Origin: Rhizobacter sp. Root404
GTDB lineage: Bacteria; Pseudomonadota; Gammaproteobacteria; Burkholderiales; Burkholderiaceae_C
Length of the DNA: 64,000 nt
Assembly (NCBI RefSeq): GCF_001425865.1
Contig: NZ_LMDS01000004.1
Coordinates: 499,515-563,514 of the forward strand
Reading direction: 5' to 3'
The notes beneath the pieces are model-generated. The model saw only the letters and a program-made list of their open reading frames with translations. It was not told the origin of the DNA and searched no databases. The translations under genes were made by a program, and so were the position numbers. Positions 51,152-61,852 of the stretch are shown here, in pieces (the first letter of the stretch is position 1; each line of letters starts with the position of its first letter).

Positions 51152-52480
51152 TCAGACCTTGTAGTAGCGCTCGGCGCGCTTCTGCGCGCGCTCGGCGGCC
51201 TCCTTCGGCGTCTTCGACCCGCTGGCCGCCTCGGCCACCATGTTGACGACGATGAAGTCCGCACCCGCCCCGGCCGAGGCGTAACCCAGCTTGCCCGCAT
51301 AGCCGGCCGGCCGCATGTTCTTGACGCCGTCGCGGTACGGCGTGTTCTTCGGGTCGCTGGTCCAGATCGAGGTCGCCTCGTACGCGCGCAGCGGCTGCGC
51401 GATGTAGCCGCCGGCTGCCGTCAGCCACGGGTCGAACTGCTCCTTCTCCATCATGAAGCGCAGGAACTCCTTCGCCGCCTGCGGGTACTTCGTGTACTTG
51501 AAGATCATCTGGTTGAAGAACAGGTGCGACTCGGTCGCGACGCCGACCGGCCCGATCGGGAACGACGCGTGGTTGATGTCCGCGGCCAGTTCCTTGATCT
51601 TGGGATCGGGCGAGTTCTTCGCGGCGTAGTAGATCGAGATGCCGTTGTTGGTGACGCTGACCTGGCCGTCCAGGAAGGCCTTGTTGTTGTTCGGGTCCAG
51701 CCACGACAGCGTGCCCGGGATGAAGGTGGCGTAGAGCTCCTTCGCGTACTCGAGTGCCTTGATCGTCTCGGGGCTGTCGATCACGACCTTGTTGTTCTTG
51801 TCGACCAGCTGGCCGCCGAACGCCCACATCAGCCAGTTGCACCACAGGCCGTCACCCGTGGCGTTGCCCAGCGCCATGCCGGCAGGCGTGCCCTTTTCCT
51901 TCAGCGCCTTGCACATCTTCAGGAAGTCGTCGGTCGTCTTCGGGAAGGCGTCGAAGCCGGCCGCCTTGAGGTGGCTCTGGCGGTAGACCATGTACGAACC
52001 CGCCGCGCCCAGCGCCAGGCCGATCCACTTCTTGCCGTCGGGACGCAGGTAGGCCTCGCAGGCCGGGTACCAGCCGCCGTACTTCTTGCCGAGGTACTCG
52101 GCCACGTCGGTCACGTCGAGCAGCTTGTCCGGGTACAGGTTGGCGTCGTCGTTGGTCGACAGGATGATGTCCGGGCCGGCGCCGGTGTTGGCGGCCACGG
52201 CCGCCTTCGGGCGCACGTCTTCCCAGCCTTCGTTGTCGACCCGCACCTCGATGCCCGTCTTCTCGGTGAACTTCTTGACGTTGGCCATGTAGGCGTCGAT
52301 GTCGCCCTGCACGAAGCGGCTCCAGCGCAGCACGCGCAGCTTGGCGCCCTTCTCGGGCTTGAGCGCCAGCGTCTGCGCGTGCACTGCCGGCGCGAACACC
52401 GCCCCTCCCGTGCCGACGGTCGCTGCGGCGGCAACGCCGGCGGAACTTTCGAGGAACTTGCGGCGATTGAACTCGGTCAT
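51152..52480 (-). CDS. Second ABC sugar importer, substrate-binding protein (Tat signal)
   Basis: The product has 442 residues. AAGGAGA precedes the ATG. The signal has a twin-arginine motif NRRKFLESSAG (R6, R7) before a long Ala/Gly-rich core ending VHAQ, pointing to Tat export. The mature protein is a family 1 solute-binding protein: KLRVLRWSRFVQGDIDAYMANVKKFTEKTGIEV, DIILSTNDDANLY and FLRFMMEKEQFDPWL. The ligand is unknown. Its location divergent from the threonate/erythronate genes suggests a C4 acid sugar or a precursor. Confidence 0.92.
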   Translation of the reverse strand: MTEFNRRKFLESSAGVAAAATVGTGGAVFAPAVHAQTLALKPEKGAKLRVLRWSRFVQGDIDAYMANVKKFTEKTGIEVRVDNEGWEDVRPKAAVAANTGAGPDIILSTNDDANLYPDKLLDVTDVAEYLGKKYGGWYPACEAYLRPDGKKWIGLALGAAGSYMVYRQSHLKAAGFDAFPKTTDDFLKMCKALKEKGTPAGMALGNATGDGLWCNWLMWAFGGQLVDKNNKVVIDSPETIKALEYAKELYATFIPGTLSWLDPNNNKAFLDGQVSVTNNGISIYYAAKNSPDPKIKELAADINHASFPIGPVGVATESHLFFNQMIFKYTKYPQAAKEFLRFMMEKEQFDPWLTAAGGYIAQPLRAYEATSIWTSDPKNTPYRDGVKNMRPAGYAGKLGYASAGAGADFIVVNMVAEAASGSKTPKEAAERAQKRAERYYKV

Positions 52481-52551
52481 GGGGGTGTCTCCTTCGGTGA
52501 ACGATTGCGGGGTCGCGGGAAAGGAACTGGGATGCGGGTCGGCAGCCGCGG

Positions 52552-53625
<1,074 letters not shown>

Positions 53626-53712
53626 GCACTCTTTCCTGAGGATCGCGGTCGGATTCGCCGAGGGAACTCCGCAGCGGCAATCTCGCAATGCCGCGGCAGT
53701 ATCGGTATTGCA

Positions 53713-53727
53713 ATGGCCGTACGCCAT
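53713..53727. promoter_or_regulatory. Inverted repeat in the divergent importer/regulator region
   Basis: ATGGC (53713-53717) and GCCAT (53723-53727) flank CGTAC. The repeat sits between the second importer and the second gntR gene, close to two GntR-like sites, and could be a further protein-binding site. Confidence 0.3.
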
Positions 53728-53736
53728 CAGGGCAAA

Positions 53737-53747
53737 CCGTTAGACGA
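53737..53747. promoter_or_regulatory. Candidate GntR operator, one mismatch (site 4)
   Basis: CCGTTAGACGA agrees with TNGTNNNACNA except for the first base. It lies 26 bases from site 3 centre to centre, about two and a half helical turns, in the divergent control region of the second importer and the gntR-ltnD operon. Confidence 0.45.
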
Positions 53748-53762
53748 GCCGTTTCGCGGAAT

Positions 53763-53773
53763 TTGTATGATGA
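53763..53773. promoter_or_regulatory. Candidate GntR operator, one mismatch (site 3)
   Basis: TTGTATGATGA agrees with TNGTNNNACNA except that the C is T. It lies 10 bases before the start codon of the second gntR gene and shares the GTATGA core with the reverse complement of site 2. Confidence 0.5.
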
Positions 53774-53783
53774 CCTGATCACC

Positions 53784-54578
53784 ATGCTGCTTTCCTCGAC
53801 TGCAGGTCGGCCCGCGCCCGGCTCGGCCCCACCCTCTTCCACGCCGCGGCTGATGCCGCTGCGCCTGTCCGATCGGCTGGCGGTACTGCTCGGCGACCAG
53901 ATCGAATCCGGCGCGCTGCGCCCCGGCGACCGCCTGCCCACCGAGGCGCAGCTCGCGCTGGCCCACGGCGTCTCGCGCACCGTCGTCCGCGAGGCGGTGC
54001 ACCAGCTCAAGTCGCGCGAGATGGTCGTCTCCCGCCAGGGCTCGGGCGTGTTCGTCGCGCCGCCGCCGCTGCACCAGCCGCTGACCTTCGACCCCGCGGT
54101 GCTCGGCTCGGTGCAGTCGGTCGTTCACGTGGTCGAGGTGCGCCGCGTGATCGAGGCCGAGATGGCCGCGTTCGCGGCCGAGCGCGCGACGCGGGCGCAG
54201 GTCGCGACGATGCGCCGCGCGCTACGCGCGATCGACGCGGCCGCCGCGGCCGGCCACGACGGCGTCGCCGAGGACCTGGCGTTCCACCGCTCGATCGGCG
54301 AGGCCACCGGCAACCCGCAGTTCACGCTGCTGCTCGGCTTCCTCGAACAGTACCTGCGCGAAGGCATGCGCATCACCCGCGGCAACGAATCGCGCCGACG
54401 CGATTTCATGGAGGCGGTGCGGCTCGAGCACCGCGCGATCGTCGACGCGATCGCGGCGCGCGACCCGGCGCTCGCGCGCCGCCGCGCCCGCGAGCACATG
54501 GCGCACAGCGAACTGCGCCTGATCGAGGGCGGGATCATCCCCCCGCCCGGGAAGCCGAACCGACGGAGCAGCAAATGA
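53784..54578 (+). CDS. FadR-family GntR transcriptional regulator (second)
   Basis: The product has 264 residues; a shorter start at 53853 would drop a Pro/Ser-rich N-terminus. The winged helix reads ESGALRPGDRLPTEAQLALAHGVSRTVVREAVHQLKSREMV. The FCD ligand domain (about 105-240) contains DLAFHRSIGEATGNPQF and RLEHRAIVDAIAARD, with metal-binding type Asp/His residues. It begins the C4 acid-sugar operon, overlapping ltnD by ATGA, and is likely autoregulated with the divergent importer. Confidence 0.91.
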   Translation: MLLSSTAGRPAPGSAPPSSTPRLMPLRLSDRLAVLLGDQIESGALRPGDRLPTEAQLALAHGVSRTVVREAVHQLKSREMVVSRQGSGVFVAPPPLHQPLTFDPAVLGSVQSVVHVVEVRRVIEAEMAAFAAERATRAQVATMRRALRAIDAAAAAGHDGVAEDLAFHRSIGEATGNPQFTLLLGFLEQYLREGMRITRGNESRRRDFMEAVRLEHRAIVDAIAARDPALARRRAREHMAHSELRLIEGGIIPPPGKPNRRSSK

Positions 54579-55507
54579 CCCTCCCACCCTCTTCTCACGC
54601 CGGCCAGGTGCTCGGCGTCGTCGGCCTCGGCTCGATGGGCTTCGGCGCCGCGCTGACCGCGCTGCGCAACGGCGTGACGACGATCGGGCTCGATACCCGC
54701 GCCGAGGCGCGCGAACGCTTCGTGGCCGAAGGCGGCCGCGCGACCGATTCGCTGGCCGAGCTGGGCGCGCAATGCGACGCGGTCGTCGTGCTGGTCGTCA
54801 ATGCGGCCCAGACCGAGGAGGTGCTGTTCGGTGCCGGCGGGCTGGCCGGCCACCTGCGCGCCGGCGCGGTCGTGATCTGCTCGGCCACGGTCGACCCGAC
54901 GCTGCCGCCCCAATGGCAACAGCGCTTGGCGGCGAAGGGGCTGCTGCTGATCGACGCGCCGGTCTCCGGCGGCGCCACGAAGGCCGCGGCCGGGCAGATG
55001 ACCGTGATGGCCTCGGGCGAGCCCGCGGCGTTCGCGGCTGCAGGCGCGCTGCTCGACGCGATCGCCGGCAAGGTCTACCGCCTCGGCGACGTGGCCGGCG
55101 TCGGCTCGACCGTCAAGATGGTCAACCAGCACCTGGCCGGCGTGCACATCGCCGCCGCCTGCGAGGCGATGGCGCTGGGCATGCGCGCCGGCGCCGAGCC
55201 GCGCGCGCTGTACGAGGTGATCTGCAATTCGGCCGGGATGAGCTGGATGTTCCAGAACCGCGTGCCGCACATCCTCGACGGCGACTACACGCCACTGTCG
55301 GCCGTGAACATCTTCATCAAGGACCTGGGCATCGTGCTCGACGCCGCGCGCAAGCTGCAGTTCCCGCTGCCGCTGGCCGCGACCGCACACCAGCTCTACC
55401 TCGCGACCGCCGCGGCCGGCCACGGCGCCGAGGACGATTCGGCGGTGATCAAGTTCTACGCCGGCCTGGCCGGCATCGAGCTGCCGCAGGCGGCCGTGAA
55501 GCCATGA
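54575..55507 (+). CDS. ltnD: L-threonate dehydrogenase-like 3-hydroxyacid dehydrogenase
   Basis: The product has 310 residues of the 3-hydroxyisobutyrate dehydrogenase superfamily. The NAD-binding motif is VVGLGSMGFG (15-24). The substrate motif is DAPVSGGATKAAAGQMTVMASG (about 126-147), and the catalytic Lys is K181 in GSTVKMVNQHLAG. The name LtnD comes mainly from context: it precedes genes for OtnK, OtnC, OtnI and DenD, as in the known L-threonate/D-erythronate clusters. It would oxidise L-threonate to 2-oxo-tetronate. It overlaps both neighbours by ATGA. Confidence 0.87.
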   Translation: MTLPPSSHAGQVLGVVGLGSMGFGAALTALRNGVTTIGLDTRAEARERFVAEGGRATDSLAELGAQCDAVVVLVVNAAQTEEVLFGAGGLAGHLRAGAVVICSATVDPTLPPQWQQRLAAKGLLLIDAPVSGGATKAAAGQMTVMASGEPAAFAAAGALLDAIAGKVYRLGDVAGVGSTVKMVNQHLAGVHIAAACEAMALGMRAGAEPRALYEVICNSAGMSWMFQNRVPHILDGDYTPLSAVNIFIKDLGIVLDAARKLQFPLPLAATAHQLYLATAAAGHGAEDDSAVIKFYAGLAGIELPQAAVKP

Positions 55508-56775
55508 TCCTGGGGATCATCGCCGACGACTTCACCGGCGCCACCGACGTGGCCAGCATGCTGGTGCGCGCCGGCATGCGCACGGTGCAGGTCATCGGCA
55601 TTCCGGAAGGCCCGGCGCCCGATGCCGATGCGGTGGTCGTCGCACTGAAGACCCGCACGATTCCCGCCGCCGACGCGGTCGCCGAGTCGCTGGCGGCGCT
55701 GGGCTGGCTTCAGAACGCCGGCATGCAGCAATGCTATTTCAAGTACTGCTCCACCTTCGACTCCACGCCCGCCGGCAACATCGGCCCGGTGACCGAGGCG
55801 CTGTTGGACGCGCTCGGCGCGCCGTTCACGATCGCCTGCCCGGCGTTCCCCGAGAACGGCCGCACGATCTTCCGCGGTCACCTGTTCGTCGGCGACGAAT
55901 TGCTCAGCGACTCGGGCATGCGCCACCACCCGCTGACACCGATGACGGACGCGAACCTGGTGCGCGTGCTGCAGTCGCAGAGCCGGCGCAGCGTCGGGCT
56001 GATCCGCTACGACACGATCGCGCAAGGCGTGGCCGCGGTGCGGGACCGCATCGCCGCGCTGCAGCGCGATGGCTTCGCGCTCGCGATCGCCGACGCGACC
56101 ACCAACGACGACCTGCGCACCCTGGCCGCCGCCTGCGCCGACCTGCCGCTGCTGACCGCGGGGTCGGGCCTCGCACTCGGGCTGCCCGCGCTGTATGCGG
56201 ATCGCGGTTGGCTCGTGCCCGATGCGCAGGCCGCCGCGCTCGACCCGGCCCCCGGCCGCGCCGCGGTGCTCGCCGGCTCGTGCTCGACGGCAACGAACGC
56301 GCAAGTGCAGCGCTGGCGCGATGCCGGCCGGCCGGCGTTCGCGGTCGACCCGCGCGCGCTGGCGCGCGGCGAGGCGGTGGCCGAGGCAGCGCTCACGTTC
56401 GCGCGCACGCAGGGCGACGAACCGGTGCTGGTCTACGCGACCGCGTCGGCCGCCGACCTGCAATCAGTGCAAGCGGAACTCGGCGCGATGCAGGCCGGCG
56501 CGCTGGTCGAGGCCTGCCTCGCGCGCGTTGCCCGTGGCCTGGTGGACGGCGGCGTGCGCCGCCTCGTCGTCGCGGGCGGCGAGACCTCGGGCGCGGTGGT
56601 GCAGGCGCTGGGCGTCGCGCAGCTGCGCATCGGCGCCGCCATCTGCCCCGGCGTGCCGTGGACGCAGGCCGAAGGCGTCGCCACCGGTTCGCCGCTGCAG
56701 CTGGCCTTGAAATCGGGCAACTTCGGCGGCCCCGATTTTTTCGACGAGGCGCTGCGCGCGTCGACCGCGGCATGA
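55504..56775 (+). CDS. otnK: 3-oxo-tetronate kinase (DUF1537 family)
   Basis: The product has 423 residues, the usual DUF1537 size. The N-terminal substrate domain starts [23 protein letters not shown] and has [19 protein letters not shown] and [10 protein letters not shown]. The C-terminal nucleotide domain has [12 protein letters not shown] and [15 protein letters not shown], then [11 protein letters not shown] and ALKSGNFGG. The family phosphorylates four-carbon oxo-acids; here the product would be 3-oxo-tetronate 4-phosphate. The neighbouring decarboxylase and isomerase make the OtnK assignment firm. Confidence 0.93.
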   Translation: MILGIIADDFTGATDVASMLVRAGMRTVQVIGIPEGPAPDADAVVVALKTRTIPAADAVAESLAALGWLQNAGMQQCYFKYCSTFDSTPAGNIGPVTEALLDALGAPFTIACPAFPENGRTIFRGHLFVGDELLSDSGMRHHPLTPMTDANLVRVLQSQSRRSVGLIRYDTIAQGVAAVRDRIAALQRDGFALAIADATTNDDLRTLAAACADLPLLTAGSGLALGLPALYADRGWLVPDAQAAALDPAPGRAAVLAGSCSTATNAQVQRWRDAGRPAFAVDPRALARGEAVAEAALTFARTQGDEPVLVYATASAADLQSVQAELGAMQAGALVEACLARVARGLVDGGVRRLVVAGGETSGAVVQALGVAQLRIGAAICPGVPWTQAEGVATGSPLQLALKSGNFGGPDFFDEALRASTAA

Positions 56776-57437
56776 ATGGCTTCGCCGCCCAGTGCGAGGC
56801 GATCTGCCGCGTCGGCCGCTCGCTGTTCGAGCGCGGCTACGTCCACGCGACGGCCGGCAACATCAGCGTGCGGCTGCCCGACGAGGCCGGCTTCCTGATC
56901 ACGCCGACCGATGCCTGCCTCGGCTTCCTGATACCCGACGACCTGGCCCACGCCGATCGGGACGGCGCGCCGCTCGGCGCCGCTCGCGCCAGCAAGACGC
57001 TCGCGCTGCACCGCGCGATCTACGCCGCCGAACCCGCGGCGCAGTGCGTGCTGCACACCCACAGCACCCAGCTCGTCGCGCTGACGCTCGAAGGCGTGTG
57101 GCGCGCCGACGCGGCGCTGCCGCCGATCACGCCGTATTTCGTGATGAAGGTCGGGCGCGTGCCGCTGATCCCGTACCACCGGCCGGGGCACCCCGCGGTC
57201 GCGGCGCTGGTGGCCGGCGAGATCGCCGCCGCACAGGCGCGCAAGGCCCCGATCCGCGCGGTGCTGCTCGACCGGCTGGGCCCCACGGTCTGGCAAGATT
57301 CACCGGCGAGCGCGATGGCCGTGCTCGAAGAACTCGAAGAGACCGCGCGCCTGTGGCGCACGGCCCGCCCGCAGCCCGCGCCGCTCGGCGACGCGCAGAT
57401 CGACGACCTCCGCAGCGCCTTCGGCGCACGATGGTGA
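56772..57437 (+). CDS. otnC: 3-oxo-tetronate 4-phosphate decarboxylase (class II aldolase fold)
   Basis: The product has 221 residues of the class II aldolase/adducin family. Motifs are [13 protein letters not shown] (about 22-34), [12 protein letters not shown] and the zinc-binding H95 and H97 in VLHTHSTQ; the third His is probably in IPYHRPG. OtnC decarboxylates 3-oxo-tetronate 4-phosphate to dihydroxyacetone phosphate, which enters glycolysis. A sugar-phosphate aldolase would look similar, so the name relies on the operon. It overlaps otnK by ATGA. Confidence 0.91.
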   Translation: MNGFAAQCEAICRVGRSLFERGYVHATAGNISVRLPDEAGFLITPTDACLGFLIPDDLAHADRDGAPLGAARASKTLALHRAIYAAEPAAQCVLHTHSTQLVALTLEGVWRADAALPPITPYFVMKVGRVPLIPYHRPGHPAVAALVAGEIAAAQARKAPIRAVLLDRLGPTVWQDSPASAMAVLEELEETARLWRTARPQPAPLGDAQIDDLRSAFGARW

Positions 57438-57442
57438 CGCCC

Positions 57443-58249
57443 ATGCCGCAGTTCGCAGCCAACCTGTCGATGATGTACACCGAGCATGCCTTCCTCGATC
57501 GCTTCCAGGCGGCCGCGGCGGACGGGTTCGATGCGGTCGAGTTCCTGTTCCCCTACGACCATCCGCCGGGCGAGATCGCCGCGCGGCTGGCCGACAACGG
57601 CCTGAAGCAGGTCCTGTTCAATGCGCCGCCCGGCGACTGGATCGCCGGCGAGCGCGGCGTCGCGAGCCATGCCGAGCGCCGCGACGAGTTCCGCCGCGGC
57701 ATCCTCGAGCAGGCGCTGCCGTATGCGCTCGCGCTCAAGTGCCCGCGCATCCACGTGATGGCCGGGCTAATGCCGGCCGGCATCGAGCGGCCGGCGCTGC
57801 GCGCGACGTACGTCGCCAACCTGGCGTGGGCCGCGCGCGAGGCCGCCGCCGTCGGGCTCGACCTGCTGATCGAGCCGATCAACAAGCGCGACATCCCGGG
57901 CTACCTGCTGAACCGGCAGGACGACGCGCACGAGATCGTCGGCGAGATCGACGCACCCAACCTGAAGGTGCAGATGGACCTGTACCACTGCCAGATCGTC
58001 GAGGGCGATGTCGCGATGAAGCTGCGCAAGTACCTGCCCACCGGCCGCGTCGGCCACCTGCAGGTCGCCGGCGTCCCCGACCGCCACGAGCCCGACCAGG
58101 GCGAACTGAACCACCCCTACCTGTTCGACGTGATCGACGAACTCGGCTACACCGGCCACATCGGCTGCGAGTACCGGCCGCGCGCCGGCACGTCCGCCGG
58201 CCTCGGCTGGCTGCGCACCCAACGACAACACGGAGTCAAGCACCCATGA
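57443..58249 (+). CDS. otnI: 2-oxo-tetronate isomerase (hydroxypyruvate isomerase family)
   Basis: The product has 268 residues from the ATG at 57443 (GGTGA upstream); an ATG at 57431 would overlap otnC. The TIM-barrel signatures of the Hyi family are present: [49 protein letters not shown] (catalytic Glu about 142), [14 protein letters not shown] and [17 protein letters not shown]. OtnI moves the keto group from C2 to C3 of tetronate before phosphorylation. Glyoxylate-linked Hyi has the same motifs, so context decides. Confidence 0.92.
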   Translation: MPQFAANLSMMYTEHAFLDRFQAAAADGFDAVEFLFPYDHPPGEIAARLADNGLKQVLFNAPPGDWIAGERGVASHAERRDEFRRGILEQALPYALALKCPRIHVMAGLMPAGIERPALRATYVANLAWAAREAAAVGLDLLIEPINKRDIPGYLLNRQDDAHEIVGEIDAPNLKVQMDLYHCQIVEGDVAMKLRKYLPTGRVGHLQVAGVPDRHEPDQGELNHPYLFDVIDELGYTGHIGCEYRPRAGTSAGLGWLRTQRQHGVKHP

Positions 58250-59265
58250 AGATCCTGATCACCGGCGGCGGCGGCTTTCTCGGCGACCGCCTCGCCCGCG
58301 CGCTGCTCGCGCGCCCCACGCTGGCGGGCCGCGAGGTCACGAAAGTGGTGCTGACCGACATCGCCCCGCCGCGCGCCGACCTGCTCGCCGACCCGCGCGT
58401 CGAGGGCCGCACCGGCGCGCTGCTGACGCAGACCGATGCGCTGCGCGACGAGGCGTTCGACGGCGTGTTCCACCTCGCCTCCGCCGTTTCCGGTGAGTGC
58501 GAGGCGGATTTCGACCTCGGGCTGCGCTCCAACCTCGACAGCACCCGCGCGCTGCTCGACGCGATCCGCGCGAACGTGAATGCCGGTGGCCAGGCGCCGC
58601 GGCTGGTGTTCTCCAGCTCGGTCGCGGTGTTCGGCCCGGACCCGGCGGTGCCGCTGCCCAAGGTCGTCGCCGACGACACGCTGCCGGCGCCGCAGACCTC
58701 CTACGGCATGCACAAGCTGGTCTGCGAGCACCTGGTCGCCGATTACACCCGCAAGGGCTACCTCGACGGTCGCGCCGCGCGGCTGATGACGGTGTGCGTG
58801 CGCCCCGGCAAGCCGAACGGCGCCGCGTCGTCGTTCTTCAGCGGCATCATCCGCGAGCCGCTGGCCGGCGTCGAATCGATCTGTCCGGTGGACGAGAACG
58901 TCTCACACCCGATCTCGTCGCCCACCCGCACGGTCGAGGGCCTGATCCGGGTGTACGAAGCCAGCCGCGAGGAATTCAACGGCCGCACCGCGCTGAACCT
59001 GCCGGCCCTGAACGTTCGCGTCGCCGACATGCTGGCCGCGCTCGAACAGGTCGCCGGCAAGGCGGTGCGACAGCTCGTGCGCTTCGAGCGCGACGAGCGC
59101 ATCGCCGGCATCGTCGCCAACTGGCCGAGCGGCGCCTCGGCCGCGCGCGCCGCGAAGCTGGGGCTGCTGCCGCACGAGAACTTCGCCGAGATCATCCGTC
59201 AGTACATCGACGATTGCAGCAAGGCACCGAACGCCGACCAGACCTTGAAAGGCCTCGCGCGATGA
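58246..59265 (+). CDS. denD: D-erythronate dehydrogenase (NAD-dependent epimerase fold)
   Basis: The product has 339 residues of the extended SDR family. The cofactor motif is [14 protein letters not shown] (5-18) and the active site SYGMHKL has Y153 and K157. The specific pattern [17 protein letters not shown] and [22 protein letters not shown] fits the DenD group found with OtnI/K/C. It oxidises D-erythronate to 2-oxo-tetronate. With ltnD in the same operon, both tetronate stereoisomers can enter one pathway. It overlaps both neighbours by ATGA. Confidence 0.9.
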   Translation: MKILITGGGGFLGDRLARALLARPTLAGREVTKVVLTDIAPPRADLLADPRVEGRTGALLTQTDALRDEAFDGVFHLASAVSGECEADFDLGLRSNLDSTRALLDAIRANVNAGGQAPRLVFSSSVAVFGPDPAVPLPKVVADDTLPAPQTSYGMHKLVCEHLVADYTRKGYLDGRAARLMTVCVRPGKPNGAASSFFSGIIREPLAGVESICPVDENVSHPISSPTRTVEGLIRVYEASREEFNGRTALNLPALNVRVADMLAALEQVAGKAVRQLVRFERDERIAGIVANWPSGASAARAAKLGLLPHENFAEIIRQYIDDCSKAPNADQTLKGLAR

Positions 59266-60014
59266 ACCAGATCGACCTGAAAGGCCGCGTCGCGGTCATC
59301 ACCGGCGGTGCCCAGGGCATCGGCTATGCGGTGGCCGAGCGGATGCTGAAATCCGGCGCCGAAGTGGTGCTGTGGGACATCGACGCGGTGCGCCTGGCCG
59401 ATGCCGAAAACGTGCTCGGCACGCTCGGCAAGGTGAGCACCTCGATCGTCGAATTGACGATGGCGCCGGACATCGACGCCGCAGCGGCCGACGCCGTCAA
59501 GGCGCACGGCAAGATCGACATCCTGGTCAACAACGCCGGCATCACCGGCGGCAACGCGCCGACCTGGGAACTCTCGCCCGAAGTCTGGCAGCGTGTGATC
59601 GACGTCAATCTCGTCGGCCCGTTCCTGACCTGCCGCGCGGTCGTGCCGCAGATGCTGAAGCAGGGCTACGGCCGCATCGTCAACATCGCGTCGGTGGCCG
59701 GCAAGGAAGGCAACCCCAACGCCTCGCACTACAGCGCGTCGAAGGCCGGCCTGATCGCGCTGACCAAGTCGCTCGCGAAGGAACTCGCGACCAAGGGCAT
59801 CCTCGTCAACGCCGTCTCGCCCGCGGCCGCGAAGACCGCGATCTTCGACTCGATGACCGAGCAGCACATCGCGTTCATGCTCAGCAAGATCCCGATGGCG
59901 CGCTTCCTCGAGGTCGGCGAAGCCGCGGCAATGATCGCGTGGCTGGCGTCCGAGGAGTGCTCGTTCAGCACCGGCGCGGTGTTCGACCTGTCGGGCGGAC
60001 GCGCGACGTACTGA
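59262..60014 (+). CDS. SDR oxidoreductase of the C4 acid-sugar operon
   Basis: The product has 250 residues. The cofactor motif is TGGAQGIGYAV (14-24), NNAGITGGNAP is at about 89, Ser is in NIASVAGKEG and HYSASKAG has Y157 and K161. The order of conserved parts is that of FabG-like and sugar dehydrogenases. It is not part of the known LtnD/DenD-OtnI-K-C route, so it may oxidise an aldose or lactone precursor, or another sugar alcohol. It is the last gene of the operon, overlapping denD by ATGA. Confidence 0.87.
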   Translation: MNQIDLKGRVAVITGGAQGIGYAVAERMLKSGAEVVLWDIDAVRLADAENVLGTLGKVSTSIVELTMAPDIDAAAADAVKAHGKIDILVNNAGITGGNAPTWELSPEVWQRVIDVNLVGPFLTCRAVVPQMLKQGYGRIVNIASVAGKEGNPNASHYSASKAGLIALTKSLAKELATKGILVNAVSPAAAKTAIFDSMTEQHIAFMLSKIPMARFLEVGEAAAMIAWLASEECSFSTGAVFDLSGGRATY

Positions 60015-60065
60015 GCGGGCCACGTGACAGTGCTGCAGGCCCTGGCCCTGCGCCTGATGCGGCGG

Positions 60066-60083
60066 CGGCGTGGCCGCACGCCG
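60066..60083. terminator. Candidate hairpin downstream of the C4 acid-sugar operon
   Basis: CGGCGTG and CACGCCG pair perfectly across a GCCG loop, 52 bases after the last stop codon of the operon. There is no U-run. The remaining sequence between 60015 and 60210 shows no gene. Confidence 0.4.
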
Positions 60084-60210
60084 AGGACCTGAGGCGCGCG
60101 CGACGGCATCTCGTCCGACAGCGGCCCGACGGGCGCCGGCCTATGCTACGTCGCTGCCCGGCGGCGACGCCACGGGGCAGAACCAATCCTTTGCCTTCAC
60201 GGAGACCGCC

Positions 60211-60672
60211 ATGACCCCCTTGCCCACCCTGTTTCGCGCCAGCCTGCTCGCCACCGCCATGGTGTTCGCCGGCTGCAGTTCGACCCCGATGATGAATGCG
60301 ACGCCGACCACGATGGCGACGCAGACCTTCCGCGCGACGCTGTCGGCGGCGGCCGAGGTGCCCTCCAACGCCAGCCCGGGCACCGGCACGATGGAAGCCA
60401 CCTTCGACAAGGGGAGCAGCGTGCTGAAGTGGCGCGTCACCTACTCTGGCCTGACCGGCCCGGCGACGATGGCGCACTTCCACGGCCCCGCGATGCCCGG
60501 GGCGAACGCCGGCGTCGTCGTGCCGTTCCCGAGCGCGGCGAGCCCCGCCGAAGGCAGCGCGACGCTGACGCCCGCCCAGGTCACCGACCTGATGGCCGGC
60601 AAGTGGTACGTCAACATCCACACCGCGCAGAACCCGGGCGGCGAGATCCGCGGTCAGGTTCTCGCGAACTGA
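60211..60672 (+). CDS. CHRD-domain lipoprotein
   Basis: The product has 153 residues. The lipoprotein signal ends at FAGC (Cys about 20). A single CHRD domain (about 35-152) has the typical pattern FRATLSAAAEVPSNASPGTGTMEATFD, WRVTYSGLTGPATMAHFHGPA and WYVNIHTAQNPGGEIRGQV. CHRD domains occur in many secreted bacterial proteins of unknown role. CACGGAG precedes the start. It is convergent with the binding-protein gene, with a shared hairpin. Confidence 0.92.
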   Translation: MTPLPTLFRASLLATAMVFAGCSSTPMMNATPTTMATQTFRATLSAAAEVPSNASPGTGTMEATFDKGSSVLKWRVTYSGLTGPATMAHFHGPAMPGANAGVVVPFPSAASPAEGSATLTPAQVTDLMAGKWYVNIHTAQNPGGEIRGQVLAN

Positions 60673-60677
60673 CCGGC

Positions 60678-60701
60678 GTGGAAGCTCAGTCGAGCTTCCA
60701 C
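60678..60701. terminator. Perfect 10-bp inverted repeat at convergent gene ends
   Basis: GTGGAAGCTC and GAGCTTCCAC are exact reverse complements across an AGTC loop. The left arm contains the stop codon of the minus-strand binding-protein gene (60686-60688), and the CHRD gene ends 5 bases before the left arm. It would form a strong hairpin in both transcripts but lacks U-runs. Confidence 0.6.
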
Positions 60702-61834
60702 TTCCCGCCTTCGACCTTCACGACCACCCGGGCCCGTTGATCGAGCCCGAGGTGGTCGTTCTTCGACATGCTGGTCACGCCGTTCGAGACCTTGAGGTCG
60801 CGCGTCGCTTCGAGCGCATCGCGCAGCGCGGTGCGGAACTCCTTGCTGCCGGGCTGAGCGGTCTTCAACGCGACGGGAATGGCGTGGGCGAGCAGCAGCC
60901 CGGCGTCCCAGGTGTAGGCGCCGAACGCCGAGACGCTGCCGGCACCGTTGACTGCCTCGTACGCCTTCACGTACGCCATCGCCTGCGCCTTGGCCGGATG
61001 ATCGACCGGCAGCGACGCGGCGACGACGACCGGGCTGGTAGGCACGAACGCGCCTTCGATGTCCTTGCCGCCGACGCGCAGGAAGTCGTTGTTCGCGACG
61101 CCGTGGTTGAAGTAGACGCTGCCCTTGTAGCCGCGCTCGACCAGCGCCCGCGCCGGCAATACCGCCGGTGTGCCGGAGGCGCCGATCACCACCATCTCCG
61201 GGTTCGCCGCCGACAGCTTCAGCACCTGCGAGGTGACGCTGGTGTCGCGCGGCGCGAAGCGCTCGTTGGCGACGATCTTGATGCCGCGCACCGACGCGAA
61301 CTTCTCGAACTCGGCGTAGAACGCCTCGCCCAGCGCGTCGTTGAAGCCGATGTAGCCCATCGACTTGATGCCGCGCTTGGCGGCGTGCTCGAGGATCGCG
61401 AGCACCATCATCGTGTCGGTCTGCGGGGTCTTGAACACCCACGCCTTCTTCGGGCTCATCGGCTCGATGATGCGGGCGCTGGACGCCAGCGAGATCGTCG
61501 GCGTGCCGCTCTCGGCCACGGCATCGGTCATCGCCAGCGAATTCGGCGTGGTGGTCGAGCCGATGATCGCGTCGACCTTGTCCTCCAGCGTCAGCCGGCG
61601 GGTGTTGACGACCGCGGCGCTCGAATCGCTGGCGTCGTCGAGCACGATGTACTCGACGCTCTTGCCGCCGATCGTCTTCGGCAGCAGCGCGATCGTGTTC
61701 TTCTCGGGGATGCCGAGCGAGACGGCCGGTCCGGTCGTCGACAGGGTCACGCCGATTTTGATCTGCGCGAGCGCGGGCCAGCTGGTGGCGGCGAGGATCG
61801 CGAGCGCGATCAGCGAACGGGGGGTCATGTTCAT
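60686..61834 (-). CDS. Branched-chain-type ABC substrate-binding protein (LivK-like), orphan
   Basis: The product has 382 residues. The signal peptide is 1-23 (ALAQ). The periplasmic-binding fold of the Leu/Ile/Val type begins IKIGVTLSTTGPAVSLGIPEKN and has VDAIIGSTTTPNSLAMTDAVAESGTPTISL. No permease or ATPase gene of this type is nearby, so it must share a transporter encoded elsewhere or act as a sensor. It starts 18 bases after the P450 gene and is probably co-transcribed with it, suggesting it captures an aromatic acid or other P450 substrate. Confidence 0.92.
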   Translation of the reverse strand: MNMTPRSLIALAILAATSWPALAQIKIGVTLSTTGPAVSLGIPEKNTIALLPKTIGGKSVEYIVLDDASDSSAAVVNTRRLTLEDKVDAIIGSTTTPNSLAMTDAVAESGTPTISLASSARIIEPMSPKKAWVFKTPQTDTMMVLAILEHAAKRGIKSMGYIGFNDALGEAFYAEFEKFASVRGIKIVANERFAPRDTSVTSQVLKLSAANPEMVVIGASGTPAVLPARALVERGYKGSVYFNHGVANNDFLRVGGKDIEGAFVPTSPVVVAASLPVDHPAKAQAMAYVKAYEAVNGAGSVSAFGAYTWDAGLLLAHAIPVALKTAQPGSKEFRTALRDALEATRDLKVSNGVTSMSKNDHLGLDQRARVVVKVEGGKWKLD

Positions 61835-61852
61835 TCAGTCTCCTGTTGAAAA

